Assembly (NCBI GenBank): GCA_016210375.1
Contig: JACQUH010000223.1
Span: forward strand, 1-13,385
Origin: Chloroflexota bacterium
GTDB taxonomy: Bacteria > Chloroflexota > Dehalococcoidia > Lucifugimonadales > JACPCL1
Direction of reading: 5' to 3'
Length of the DNA stretch: 13,385 nucleotides
Shown: positions 1-6,256 of the stretch, piece after piece
Position numbering within the stretch: position 1 is the first letter of the stretch
Layout: each line of letters starts with the position of its first letter
The notes under the pieces: generated by a model
What the model saw: the letters and a program-made list of their open reading frames with translations, nothing else
The model's database searches: none
What the model was told of the DNA's origin: nothing
Program-made: the position numbers and the translations under genes

Positions 1-8
1 CCCAGCTA

Positions 9-39
9 CCTTACCAGCCTCACAGGACCGGTTTCAAGG
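9..39 (-). promoter_or_regulatory. PyrR-binding RNA loop (second copy, left edge)
   Basis: Read on the minus strand, this is a stem-loop of the PyrR-binding type. The lower stem CCUU/AAGG (39-36 with 12-9) is followed by an internal loop GAAA opposite a single U, an upper stem CCGG/CUGG (31-28 with 17-14) and the apical sequence UCCUGUGAGG. That fits the known PyrR recognition pattern UCCNGNGAGG. It is almost the same as the loop in the pyrR leader at 6198-6228. The one stem difference, G29 in place of A, keeps pairing (G-U instead of A-U). It lies about 28 bases after the start predicted from the promoter at 74-102. The controlled gene would lie beyond the left edge, so it cannot be named here. 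Confidence 0.82.
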
Positions 40-73
40 TCTACTAAGGGGCCTCTATCGTATGGCTTGTTGT

Positions 74-102
74 AGCATACCACGTGTGCAGAGGAGGGGC
101 AA
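74..102 (-). promoter_or_regulatory. Predicted sigma-A type promoter for a PyrR-controlled unit off the left edge
   Basis: On the minus strand, a -35 box TTGCCC (102-97) and a -10 box TATGCT (79-74) are separated by exactly 17 bases. A TG one base before the -10 box gives an extended -10. The layout matches the pyr promoter at 6268-6296 (TTGCCG, 17 bases, TAAGAT), and both are followed about 30 bases later by a PyrR-binding loop. The assignment rests on sequence match and on this shared arrangement. Confidence 0.55.
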
Positions 103-143
103 AGGGGCGGGATCGCCAAGAAGAACCCTGTATTTTGGACATA

Positions 144-178
144 AGTAGGGGCGTCCGCCTCAGGCGGACGCCCCTACT
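144..178 (-). terminator. 35-base perfect palindrome, likely terminator after the RNase H-like gene
   Basis: AGTAGGGGCGTCCGCC and its exact complement flank a three-base loop. The hairpin lies three bases after the stop codon of the gene at 181-689. In the minus-strand direction it is followed by TTATGT, a poor U tract. Its place between a gene end and the next promoter (74-102) suits a transcription terminator. It also starts with GTAGGGGC, as do the palindromes at 2758-2824 and 4451-4487, so it may be a copy of a dispersed repeat that acts as a terminator. Confidence 0.6.
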
Positions 179-180
179 GT

Positions 181-689
181 TCAACGCCGTAGTTTCTTCC
201 GCAAATGAAGCAAATTGCCCACGTCCTCACGGTTGTAGGCAAGGAGCCGCTCAAGGGCATGGGTGTCGCCGTGCTCCTCGTACCGCTCCCCCAGGCGCAC
301 CGCCTCGTAGCCGTTCACGCCCACCACGTTGCGGGCTATGCCCAGCTGCGCCTCTACCGCCTTGAGGCCGCCATAGAGGCCGGCGCGCCAGCAGTCGTAC
401 ATCAGGTCATGGTGAGGCAGACTCGCGGCGAGGTCTAGCCCCAGGTGATGGGCGATGAAAGGCAGGTCAAACCGGCTGCCGTTGTAGGTGAACAGCCGCG
501 TTGCCCCCGCCAGAGACTCCTCCAGCCGCTCCCTGGTCAATGTGCCATCGTAGAGTTGCACATGGCGCAGCTTCCCCCTCCCTTCCAGGGCAACGCCCAC
601 CACCGTGATCCAGCTTTCTGCCGGGGCAAGACCCGTCGTCTCAATGTCCAGGTAGGCGTCCAGGACGACAGCCCCCCTCTCCTGTCCAT
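181..689 (-). CDS. YprB-like RNase H-fold (DEDD) exonuclease, apparent start problem
   Basis: The predicted protein belongs to the RNase_H_2/YprB group of DEDD 3'-5' exonuclease-like nucleases; the substrate is unknown. Motif I, AYLDIETTGL, is encoded at about 630-657, upstream of the first in-frame ATG/GTG/TTG start (GTG at 603). Motif II is TYNGSRFDLPF and motif III is YNREDV, giving a complete Asp/Glu set of the DEDDy type. Starting at GTG 603 would remove motif I and cannot be right. The reading frame stays open to a stop at 718-720 but has no ATG, GTG or TTG. An ATG at 689-687, preceded by AGAGGG, is one frame off. A single extra G in the run of six G (672-677) would join it to the domain as MDRRGGAVVLDAYLDIETTG. 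So the gene has either a small indel or sequencing error, or a rare start codon. It is the last gene of the minus-strand group. Confidence 0.75.
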
Positions 690-908
690 CGCCCTCTAGC
701 CGCTGCCTCCGCAGCCTTCAGGTGACAAGGGAGCAGCCACAGCCTCTCCCTTCCGGAGGAACGTTTTAGGGCACAATGAACAGAACTGGTCTTGCGTGCG
801 CAAGAAGCTACAACGCTTCCCAGTCAAAGGCAATCACTATCCCCGTGCCCGCGGCTAGAGAAAGACTGGCCGCTGCCGGTTGGGAGTGGGACGTCTCTCC
901 CGCAGCGT
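690..908. other. Gap between membrane protein and RNase H-like gene
   Basis: This stretch of 219 bases has no convincing gene. It holds a perfect short palindrome at 790-805 (TCTTGCG, two-base centre, CGCAAGA), which could be an operator or a small hairpin. On the minus strand a weak -35-like TTGCCT is followed 17 bases later by TAGCTT, too poor to call a promoter. Whether the RNase H-like gene is read from its own promoter or from the pyr operon cannot be decided here. Confidence 0.4.
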
Positions 909-1637
909 CTACGCCTTCACCGTGTAGAGCGCCACCCAGGCCAGGATCAGCACCCAGGGTACCAGGCTCCAGACCAGCCGGTCGGAAAGAAACCCGGGCA
1001 GCAGAGACTTCCCCGCTGTGCTCAGCGCCAGGTCGCTCAGGTCTTCCTCCAGGACCGGGTCACCTTCTGCCATACCCTTGACCAGGGTAGAGGCCCGCAG
1101 CACGCCCAGCCGGCGCCTTTGACGCAGGAAGGTTAGGTACAGCCCGGAGCGCAGGCCCAACTCGCGCTCTACCTCGTCCCGCCGGTACTCCGCCACGCGG
1201 AGGGCAAGGAAAATCCGCCTGAGCAGGAACCACCAGCCGACGGCCAGCAGCGACGCCACGCCCCCGACCAGGGTGATAACCCGGGATGTATCGGCCAGGC
1301 CGGGCTTGAGGGTGACGGACATGAAGGCCAGGCCTACCATGCTCAGCCCTACCAGCACCAGCCCGCTGAGCCATACCCGCTGCATGAGCTGGGCTGCGGA
1401 GCCATCCAGCAGCTCGTACTCTACCATAAGCACCTGCCAGCGGTTGCGTGGCGGCACGCTCATCGCCGCCTCTTCCCCTGGCAGCTCTTCTCGCGGCTCG
1501 CTGGCCGGGCGCTGGCGCCCCGCCTCGGCGGCCGAGTAGCTTTCGGCAGTTTCTCGGGGATTCCAGGAACGCTGTGGCGTCTGCACAGCGCCTTCTGCCC
1601 TGCCGTTGCCTGTACCCCTTGGACTTCTGGTAGTCAT
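909..1637 (-). CDS. Membrane protein of unknown function, coupled to carA
   Basis: I do not recognise the family. The 242-residue protein has a polar, low-complexity N-terminus (about 1-58, rich in Arg, Glu, Ala and Pro), then a short amphipathic stretch ending EYELLDG (about 66-79). Two transmembrane segments follow (about 88-109 and 119-139), then a charged loop of about 80 residues rich in Arg and Glu, and a third transmembrane segment at 221-239. The start at 1637 is well supported: AAGGAGG lies four bases upstream, inside the end of carA, and the ATG overlaps the carA TGA stop (ATGA). A second ATG at codon 59 would give a shorter product without the disordered region. No catalytic motif is visible. 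Position after carA suggests co-expression with pyrimidine synthesis, not necessarily a role in it. Confidence 0.8.
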   Translation of the reverse strand: MTTRSPRGTGNGRAEGAVQTPQRSWNPRETAESYSAAEAGRQRPASEPREELPGEEAAMSVPPRNRWQVLMVEYELLDGSAAQLMQRVWLSGLVLVGLSMVGLAFMSVTLKPGLADTSRVITLVGGVASLLAVGWWFLLRRIFLALRVAEYRRDEVERELGLRSGLYLTFLRQRRRLGVLRASTLVKGMAEGDPVLEEDLSDLALSTAGKSLLPGFLSDRLVWSLVPWVLILAWVALYTVKA

Positions 1638-2740
1638 GATGCCTCCTTAACCATTGCCAAGAACCGGTCAAAAAGATACTCATTGTCCCACGGACCCGGT
1701 GCGGCCTCGGAGTGGAACTGGATCCCCATAACCGGCAGACTCCTGTGAAGCATGCCTTCCACAGTGCCATCGTTCAGGTTCACGTGGCTCACCTCCAACT
1801 CCTGGGGTAGCGTCGCGGCGTCCACCGCAAAGCCGTGGTTCTGGGCGGTGATGTACACCTTGCCCGTGCCCAGGTCCTGAACAGGATGGTTGCCCCCGTG
1901 GTGCCCGAACTTCAGCTTGTACGTGGAGGCCCCGAAGGCCCTGGCGAGAAGCTGATGCCCCAGGCAAATGCCCATCACAGGCACCGTACCCACCAGCCCT
2001 TCCACCGTCTTGATGGCATAGCCCAGCAGCGCAGGGTCTCCCGGTCCGGGGGAGAAGACGACTCCCCTGGGCTGCAGGGCCAGCAGCTCTTTGGCGGTGG
2101 TCCTGGCGGGCACCACAACGACGGCGCAGCCACGCCGGCGCAGGTTACGGAGGATGTTAAGCTTCAGGCCACAGTCCGTGACGGCTATCATGATACCAGA
2201 TTTTTTGCCAATTTCACTATTTTCTGCGCTTTTTTCCCACCAATATTTCTCCTTCGTGCTGACCTGGGGCACGTGGTCTATCTCCACGTACCGTGGAACC
2301 TCTCCCAGGCGGGCCAGGGCTTGCGCCGGCGTCATCTCCGTGGTGAGGCAGCCCATCATGGCCCCCTGGGAGCGCAACCGACGTGTCACCGCCCGGGTGT
2401 CAATCTCGCTGATGCCCGGCACGCCGTGGGAGGCCAGGTATTCGTGGACGGTGCCGGTGCTCCCTCGGTGGCTGGGGTAGCTGGCAACGTGCCTGACCGC
2501 GTAGCCCGCCACCTGGATGCGGGCCGACTCCACGTCCCGGGCGTTGACGCCGTAGTTGCCGATGAGGGGGTACGTGGCGATTACGATCTGCCCCGCATAG
2601 GAGGGGTCCGTCAGGATCTCCTGGTAGCCCGTCATGGAGGTGTTGAACACCGCCTCTCCGAAGGCAGTGCCGACGCCCCCGAAGGACTCGCCGGAAAACA
2701 CCGAGCCGTCTTCCAGAACCAGGTGTGCGTCTTGGGTCAT
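1634..2740 (-). CDS. carA: Carbamoyl-phosphate synthase small (glutaminase) subunit
   Basis: CarA hydrolyses glutamine and passes ammonia to CarB, which makes carbamoyl phosphate for PyrB. The 368-residue length from the ATG at 2740 is normal for CarA. The N-terminal domain begins LVLEDGSVFSGESFGG and contains the family stretch FNTSMTGYQEILTDPSYAGQ. The C-terminal class I amidotransferase domain has SPGPGDP (230-236), the nucleophile Cys259 in GICLGHQ, and the His343/Glu345 pair in QFHSEAAPGP. The usual HPEA is HSEA here, which leaves the catalytic His and Glu intact. An in-frame extension back to 2893 would run through the repeat at 2758-2824 into the end of pyrC and is unlikely. The Shine-Dalgarno sequence is weak. 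carB does not follow; a membrane protein gene overlaps the stop instead. Confidence 0.96.
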   Translation of the reverse strand: MTQDAHLVLEDGSVFSGESFGGVGTAFGEAVFNTSMTGYQEILTDPSYAGQIVIATYPLIGNYGVNARDVESARIQVAGYAVRHVASYPSHRGSTGTVHEYLASHGVPGISEIDTRAVTRRLRSQGAMMGCLTTEMTPAQALARLGEVPRYVEIDHVPQVSTKEKYWWEKSAENSEIGKKSGIMIAVTDCGLKLNILRNLRRRGCAVVVVPARTTAKELLALQPRGVVFSPGPGDPALLGYAIKTVEGLVGTVPVMGICLGHQLLARAFGASTYKLKFGHHGGNHPVQDLGTGKVYITAQNHGFAVDAATLPQELEVSHVNLNDGTVEGMLHRSLPVMGIQFHSEAAPGPWDNEYLFDRFLAMVKEAS

Positions 2741-2757
2741 GTGTGTTTCTATCTCAC

Positions 2758-2824
2758 CGTAGGGGCAGGCCGGCGTGCCTGCCCGGTTCCAGAGGTAGGG
2801 CGGACACATTGATCCGTCCCTACG
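2758..2824. repeat. 67-base palindromic element between pyrC and carA
   Basis: The ends CGTAGGG and CCCTACG are inverted copies. Inside are two hairpins: GGGCAGG/CCTGCCC (about 2763-2783) and AGGGCGGA/TCCGTCCCT (about 2797-2821). The element fills nearly the whole pyrC-carA gap, and its right end supplies the TAG stop codon of pyrC (2820-2822). GTAGGGGC is shared with the palindromes at 144-178 and 4451-4487, pointing to a dispersed REP-like or MITE-like family. Confidence 0.6.
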
Positions 2825-4202
2825 AATCGTCAGCCGCCGCCAATCCCGCCACCTCCGAAAACACCACGCGCCCGCCGGCGATGGTGGCGACACCCCTCCC
2901 TTTCAGGGTCACGCCTTCCAGGGGCGTGAGCTTGCCCTTGGAGGCGAACTCGGCGCCGCGCACCACCCACTCCTGATCCGGGTTGAACAGCACCACATCG
3001 GCGGGCGATCCCTCCCGCAAGCTGCCCAGGCCCTTCCCGCACTCGCCCAGCAGCTTGAGCGGCCCCTGGGTCATTCGGGCCACCAGGGTGTCCAGGGGAA
3101 GCTCGCCGCGGTGCACCAGACCCATGAGCGAACCGAAGGCCGTCTCCAGGCCGGGGATGCCAAAGGCGGCGTCGTCAAAGCTCACCAGCTTGACGGTGAC
3201 GGCATGGGGCGCATGGTCCGTGGCGATGGCGTCAATGACGCCGTCTCGCAGCCCTGCCAGCAGCGCCTCGGCGTCGGCCCGGGTGCGCAGGGGCGGGTTC
3301 ACCTTGGCAGAGGTGTCGTAGGAGCCGAGGCTCAGGGGGCCTGATAGCGGGCCGCTAGCGTCGTGCCCCTGCACCCACTCCTCGGTGAGCGTCAGGTGGT
3401 GGGGCGTGGCCTCCGCCGTTACCGGCAGCCCGCGCTCCTTGGCGCGGCGCACCAGCTCCACCGCGCCTGCCGTGCTGATGTGCGCCAGGTGCAGCCTCCC
3501 CCCGGTCAGCGACGCCAGCTCAATGTCCCGGGCGACCATGGTCTCCTCGGCTACGGCGGGGCAGCCAGCCAGGCCCAGGCGGTTGGATATCCGCCCCTCA
3601 TTCACCGGCGCACCCTTGGATAGCGCGAGGTCTTCGCAGTGGTTGATGATCGGGAGGCCAAGGCCCCGGGCATAGGTCAGGGCCTGGCGCATAAGATGCG
3701 GGCTCGCTACCGGGTTGCCGTCGTCGGAAAAGCCGATGGCCCCGGCCTGGGCCAGCTCCCACATCTCGGCAAGCTGCTGGCCCGCCCGCTCCTTCGTCAC
3801 GCAGCCAATGGGCAGGACGCGCACCAGGTTCGCCTCCCGCGCTCTGCGCAGCACGTAGTCCACCACGCTGGCGTTGTCCATGGCTGGGCGGGTGTTGGGC
3901 ATGGCGCACACGGTGGTGAAGCCGCCGCGCGCCGCCGCCTGGCCGCCCGTGGCGATGGTCTCGTGGTCCTCGTAGCCCGGCTCCCGCAGGTGGACGTGCA
4001 GGTCTATGAACCCTGGGCAGGCAACCAGGCCAGCGCCGTCCACCACCTGCGTGCCCGGCGGGAGGCTCCCGTCGCGGATGGCAGCCGCCAGCTTGCTGAT
4101 GCGCCCATCCACGATGAGCAGGTCGCCGGCGCGGTCCAGGCCCTGGGAAGGGTCAAGGATACGGGCGTTGCGGATGAGGATGCTGTTGGTTGGGTTAGTC
4201 AT
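2820..4202 (-). CDS. pyrC: Dihydroorotase
   Basis: PyrC cyclises N-carbamoyl-L-aspartate to dihydroorotate, the third step of UMP synthesis, in the cytoplasm. The 460-residue protein is a type I (long, amidohydrolase) dihydroorotase. Metal and active-site motifs are complete: HVHLREPG (His69, His71), GFSDDGNPV (Asp160), INHCED (His188), LAHIST (His241) and ATDHAPH (Asp329). AKVNPPLR and GIPGLET are also present. The start is taken at ATG 4202, giving MTNPTNSILIRNARILDP. The frame continues to an ATG at 4241, but those 13 extra codons begin inside the repeat element at 4235-4408, and neither start has a clear Shine-Dalgarno sequence. The stop codon lies within the palindromic element at 2758-2824. 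The gene is separated from pyrB by nearly 300 bases of repeats, so it probably relies on read-through from the pyr promoter. Confidence 0.96.
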   Translation of the reverse strand: MTNPTNSILIRNARILDPSQGLDRAGDLLIVDGRISKLAAAIRDGSLPPGTQVVDGAGLVACPGFIDLHVHLREPGYEDHETIATGGQAAARGGFTTVCAMPNTRPAMDNASVVDYVLRRAREANLVRVLPIGCVTKERAGQQLAEMWELAQAGAIGFSDDGNPVASPHLMRQALTYARGLGLPIINHCEDLALSKGAPVNEGRISNRLGLAGCPAVAEETMVARDIELASLTGGRLHLAHISTAGAVELVRRAKERGLPVTAEATPHHLTLTEEWVQGHDASGPLSGPLSLGSYDTSAKVNPPLRTRADAEALLAGLRDGVIDAIATDHAPHAVTVKLVSFDDAAFGIPGLETAFGSLMGLVHRGELPLDTLVARMTQGPLKLLGECGKGLGSLREGSPADVVLFNPDQEWVVRGAEFASKGKLTPLEGVTLKGRGVATIAGGRVVFSEVAGLAAADDS

Positions 4203-4234
4203 ATTCGTGTGTTCGTTTGCAGGCGCTCCGCTTT

Positions 4235-4408
4235 TTGTCATGCTGAGGAGCGAAGCGACGAAGCATCTAAGGCATTTGCCTACTACAACTGCTCACTGGG
4301 CTGTCACCTTTCTTGTTATGGCCTCAGTTCTAAACGGCATACGCTCTAGATGCTTCGTCGTCCCTTCTTCGTCTGCGGACTCAGTGCGGGACGATCTCAG
4401 CATGACAA
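4235..4408. repeat. MITE-like element between pyrB and pyrC
   Basis: The 13-base ends TTGTCATGCTGAG (4235-4247) and CTCAGCATGACAA (4396-4408) are perfect inverted repeats. A second, inner pair, CGACGAAGCATCTA (4256-4269) and its complement (4347-4360), is also perfect. The 174-base unit has no coding potential. The layout is that of a miniature non-autonomous element. The core CTGAG..CGAAGCGA.GAAG resembles the short repeats at 6482-6508 and 8676-8702. No target-site duplication is obvious. Confidence 0.65.
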
Positions 4409-4450
4409 CGAAAACCTTGTGTTTCTACGACCGCCCGTTTATGCGGCATT

Positions 4451-4487
4451 GCGGGAGCGTCCCGACGCATCGGGACTGCGCCCCTAC
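4451..4487. repeat. GTAGGGGC-type palindrome after pyrB
   Basis: The core hairpin is GTCCCGA, four bases, TCGGGAC (4459-4476), with weaker outer pairing. On the minus strand it begins GTAGGGGCG, the same as one arm of the palindrome at 144-178. It starts about ten bases after the pyrB stop, so it could cause pausing or partial termination before pyrC, but it has no U tract. Confidence 0.5.
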
Positions 4488-4496
4488 ACCCCGTGC

Positions 4497-5513
4497 CTAT
4501 GACACCCCCGCCTGCCTTGACCCTATCAGCAGGTACAGCAGGGCCATGCGCACGGCCACGCCGTTGTGCACCTGCTCCTCCACCATAGATTGCGCGCCGT
4601 GGGCCACCTGAGGGCTGATCTCTATGCCTTCGTTCATCGGCCCCGGGTGCATCACCAGCGCGCCTGGCTTGGCCCGCTTCAGGCGTCGCTCGTCCACCTG
4701 GTACATCTTGGAGTACTCCCGTAGGGTGGGCAAAAGGCCCGCCTGCTGGCGCTCAAGCTGCAAGCGCAGGGGCATCACCACGTCAGCGCCCTCCAGGGCC
4801 TCCTCCACCCTGGTCGTCACCTCCACGGAAGCCAAAGGCCCGCCGTCGTGCTGGTGGCTGCCCTCCAGGAACTCCTGGGGCAGCAGCGTCGGCGGCCCAC
4901 ACAGCACCACGCCCGCCCCCGCAGTCGTCAGTCCCCACAGGTTGGAGCGCGCCACCCGGCTGTGGGTGATGTCCCCTATGATGGCGACCCTGGCTCCCCG
5001 CACCCTGCCGAGGCGGCGCTGGATGGTGTACAGGTCCAGGAGCGCCTGCGACGGGTGGGCGTGCCATCCGTCACCCCCGTTGACCACGCTGGCGGTCTCC
5101 AGGTTTCGGGCCATGAAGTACGGCGCGCCGGAGTGGGGATGCCGCGTCACGATGACGTCTGCGCCGGTAGCCTGAAGGGTGCGCACCGTGTTCAAGAGCG
5201 TCTCCCCCTTCTCAACGCTGCTGCCCGAGGAGGAGACGTTGATGACGTCGGCGCTGAGGAGCTTTCCTGCTTCCTCAAAGGAGACCCTGGTCCTGGTGCT
5301 GGCCTCGTAAAACAGCGTGACGACGACCTTGCCCCGGAGCGTGGGCACCTTCTTCACCTCCCTGCCCAGCACCTCTCGCATGGCGTCGGCGGTCGTCAGC
5401 ACCAGGTTGATCTCCTCCAGGGAGAAATCGTCCAGGTCCAGGACGTGTCTGCGCGTGCCGTCCACCAGGCTTGAGCGGGTCGGGGCCGCGACCTTGAAGG
5501 AACCTGTTACCAT
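4497..5513 (-). CDS. pyrB: Aspartate carbamoyltransferase catalytic subunit
   Basis: PyrB joins carbamoyl phosphate and aspartate to give N-carbamoyl-L-aspartate, the committed step of pyrimidine synthesis. The carbamoyl phosphate site STRTR is at 72-76 and the loop Lys is Lys102 in SVEKGET. HPSQALLD (153-160), GDITHSRVARSN (180-191) and HPGPMNEGIEI (289-299) are the further family motifs. At 338 residues it is slightly longer than the usual 305-310, with an extra 20 or so residues at the N-terminus. The start ATG at 5513 overlaps the pyrR stop by one base (TGATG), indicating translational coupling. No pyrI regulatory subunit gene is present, as expected where PyrR and UTP control expression. 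Confidence 0.97.
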   Translation of the reverse strand: MVTGSFKVAAPTRSSLVDGTRRHVLDLDDFSLEEINLVLTTADAMREVLGREVKKVPTLRGKVVVTLFYEASTRTRVSFEEAGKLLSADVINVSSSGSSVEKGETLLNTVRTLQATGADVIVTRHPHSGAPYFMARNLETASVVNGGDGWHAHPSQALLDLYTIQRRLGRVRGARVAIIGDITHSRVARSNLWGLTTAGAGVVLCGPPTLLPQEFLEGSHQHDGGPLASVEVTTRVEEALEGADVVMPLRLQLERQQAGLLPTLREYSKMYQVDERRLKRAKPGALVMHPGPMNEGIEISPQVAHGAQSMVEEQVHNGVAVRMALLYLLIGSRQAGVS

Positions 5514-6115
5514 CAGCTACCCTCCCCACTGCTGCAAATGACTACCCCTTCCCCTCCGTCCACCTCCTCCACGCGCACCTGGATCTCCTCTTGCAGGGCT
5601 GTAGGGACGTTCTTCCCCACGTAGTCCGCCCGGATGGGCAGCTCCCGGTGGCCCCGGTCCACAAGCACAGCCAGTTGCACGGTGCGGGGGCGGCCAAGGT
5701 CGGTGAGGGCATCCATGGCGGCGCGGATGCTGCGGCCGGTGAAGAGCACGTCGTCCACCAGGACAACGTTCTTGGCGTCAACAGGAAAGGGGATGTCAGA
5801 GGTGTGGACGATGGGGCGGGAGTGCAGGGAAACGTCGTCCCGGTAGAGGCCAATGTCCAGGGCGCCCACGGGCACAGGGCGACCTTCAAACTCCAGGATG
5901 CGCGCCGCCAGCCGGCGGGCCAGGGGGAGCCCCCGGGTGCGGATGCCCACCAGCACCAGGTCCTCGGTGCCGCGGTTGCGCTCCAGGATCTCGTGGGCGA
6001 TGCGAGCAATGGCGCGGCGCATGTCCTCGGCGGACATGATCTGCCGCTCTCCCCGGGCAGCCGCTGGCCTTTGCGGGTCAGCGGTCCCAGGTGCAGATTG
6101 GGCTGGCTCCACCAT
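5513..6115 (-). CDS. pyrR: PyrR, pyrimidine operon regulator and uracil phosphoribosyltransferase
   Basis: PyrR binds a stem-loop in pyr mRNA when UMP or UTP is plentiful and lowers expression; many members also convert uracil and PRPP to UMP. The PRPP motif VVLVDDVLFTGRSIR is at 117-131, and the family stretches MRRAIARIAHEI, VGIRTRG, LYRDD and LAVLVDRGHRELPIRADYVGKN are all present. ATG 6115 gives 200 residues, about 20 more than usual, with a Pro/Ala-rich leader peptide. ATG 6037 would give 174 residues but cuts into the first conserved strand (RQIMSAEDMRRA). A longer reading frame back to TTG 6145 overlaps the leader hairpin and is rejected. AAGGGA, about ten bases before the start, lies in the 3' arm of the hairpin at 6122-6151. 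The gene opens the pyr operon and is preceded by its own binding site, so control is autogenous. Confidence 0.96.
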   Translation of the reverse strand: MVEPAQSAPGTADPQRPAAARGERQIMSAEDMRRAIARIAHEILERNRGTEDLVLVGIRTRGLPLARRLAARILEFEGRPVPVGALDIGLYRDDVSLHSRPIVHTSDIPFPVDAKNVVLVDDVLFTGRSIRAAMDALTDLGRPRTVQLAVLVDRGHRELPIRADYVGKNVPTALQEEIQVRVEEVDGGEGVVICSSGEGS

Positions 6116-6121
6116 ACAATA

Positions 6122-6151
6122 AGTCCCTTGTCTGGAAGCTGACAAGGGACT
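6122..6151 (-). promoter_or_regulatory. Leader hairpin that sequesters the pyrR ribosome-binding site / attenuator
   Basis: On the minus strand, AGTCCCTTGTC and GACAAGGGACT form a perfect 11-base-pair stem with an 8-base loop. The 3' arm contains AAGGGA, the only Shine-Dalgarno-like sequence before the pyrR start at 6115. The hairpin is followed by TTATTGT, a poor U tract, then the ATG. It could therefore block translation, stop transcription, or both. Upstream GGGGGAC (6171-6165) can pair with GUCCC of the 5' arm, a possible anti-hairpin. Confidence 0.72.
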
Positions 6152-6197
6152 GATTCCTCGTGGCGTCCCCCAAGAGAGACAACCGGCAGGCCCAGCA

Positions 6198-6228
6198 CCT
6201 TTCCAGCCTCACAGGACTGGTTTCAAGG
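6198..6228 (-). promoter_or_regulatory. PyrR-binding RNA loop in the pyr leader
   Basis: On the minus strand the RNA has a lower stem CCUU/AAGG (6228-6225 with 6201-6198), an internal loop GAAA opposite one A, an upper stem CCAG/CUGG (6220-6217 with 6206-6203) and the apical UCCUGUGAGG. The apical sequence fits the known PyrR recognition pattern UCCNGNGAGG. It is located between the pyr promoter and the hairpin over the pyrR ribosome-binding site, and pyrR itself is the first gene. These three facts make the assignment strong. Confidence 0.88.
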
Positions 6229-6230
6229 CC

Positions 6231-6256
6231 AAGTTTCCCACGGGCCTCGGAAACTT
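6231..6256 (-). promoter_or_regulatory. Leader hairpin directly upstream of the PyrR loop
   Basis: AAGTTTCC and GGAAACTT are inverted copies that form an 8-base-pair stem immediately before the PyrR loop. The same 5' half can pair instead with the loop itself: GUUUC (6254-6250) with GAAAC (6224-6220) and AGGCC (6247-6243) with GGCCU (6230-6226). That second pairing would destroy the PyrR-binding structure, so the leader may switch between two folds. Confidence 0.5.

Noticed and set aside
1060..1770. Minus-strand open frame of 236 codons overlapping the membrane protein
   Set aside because: It is a shifted frame across the end of carA and the membrane protein, Arg/Gly/Ala-rich, with no start signal.
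1835..2812. Plus-strand open frame of 325 codons
   Set aside because: It is antisense to carA, whose catalytic motifs are intact, and shows no recognisable protein features.
3639..4349. Plus-strand open frame of 236 codons
   Set aside because: It is antisense to pyrC and continues into the MITE-like repeat. No domain is visible.
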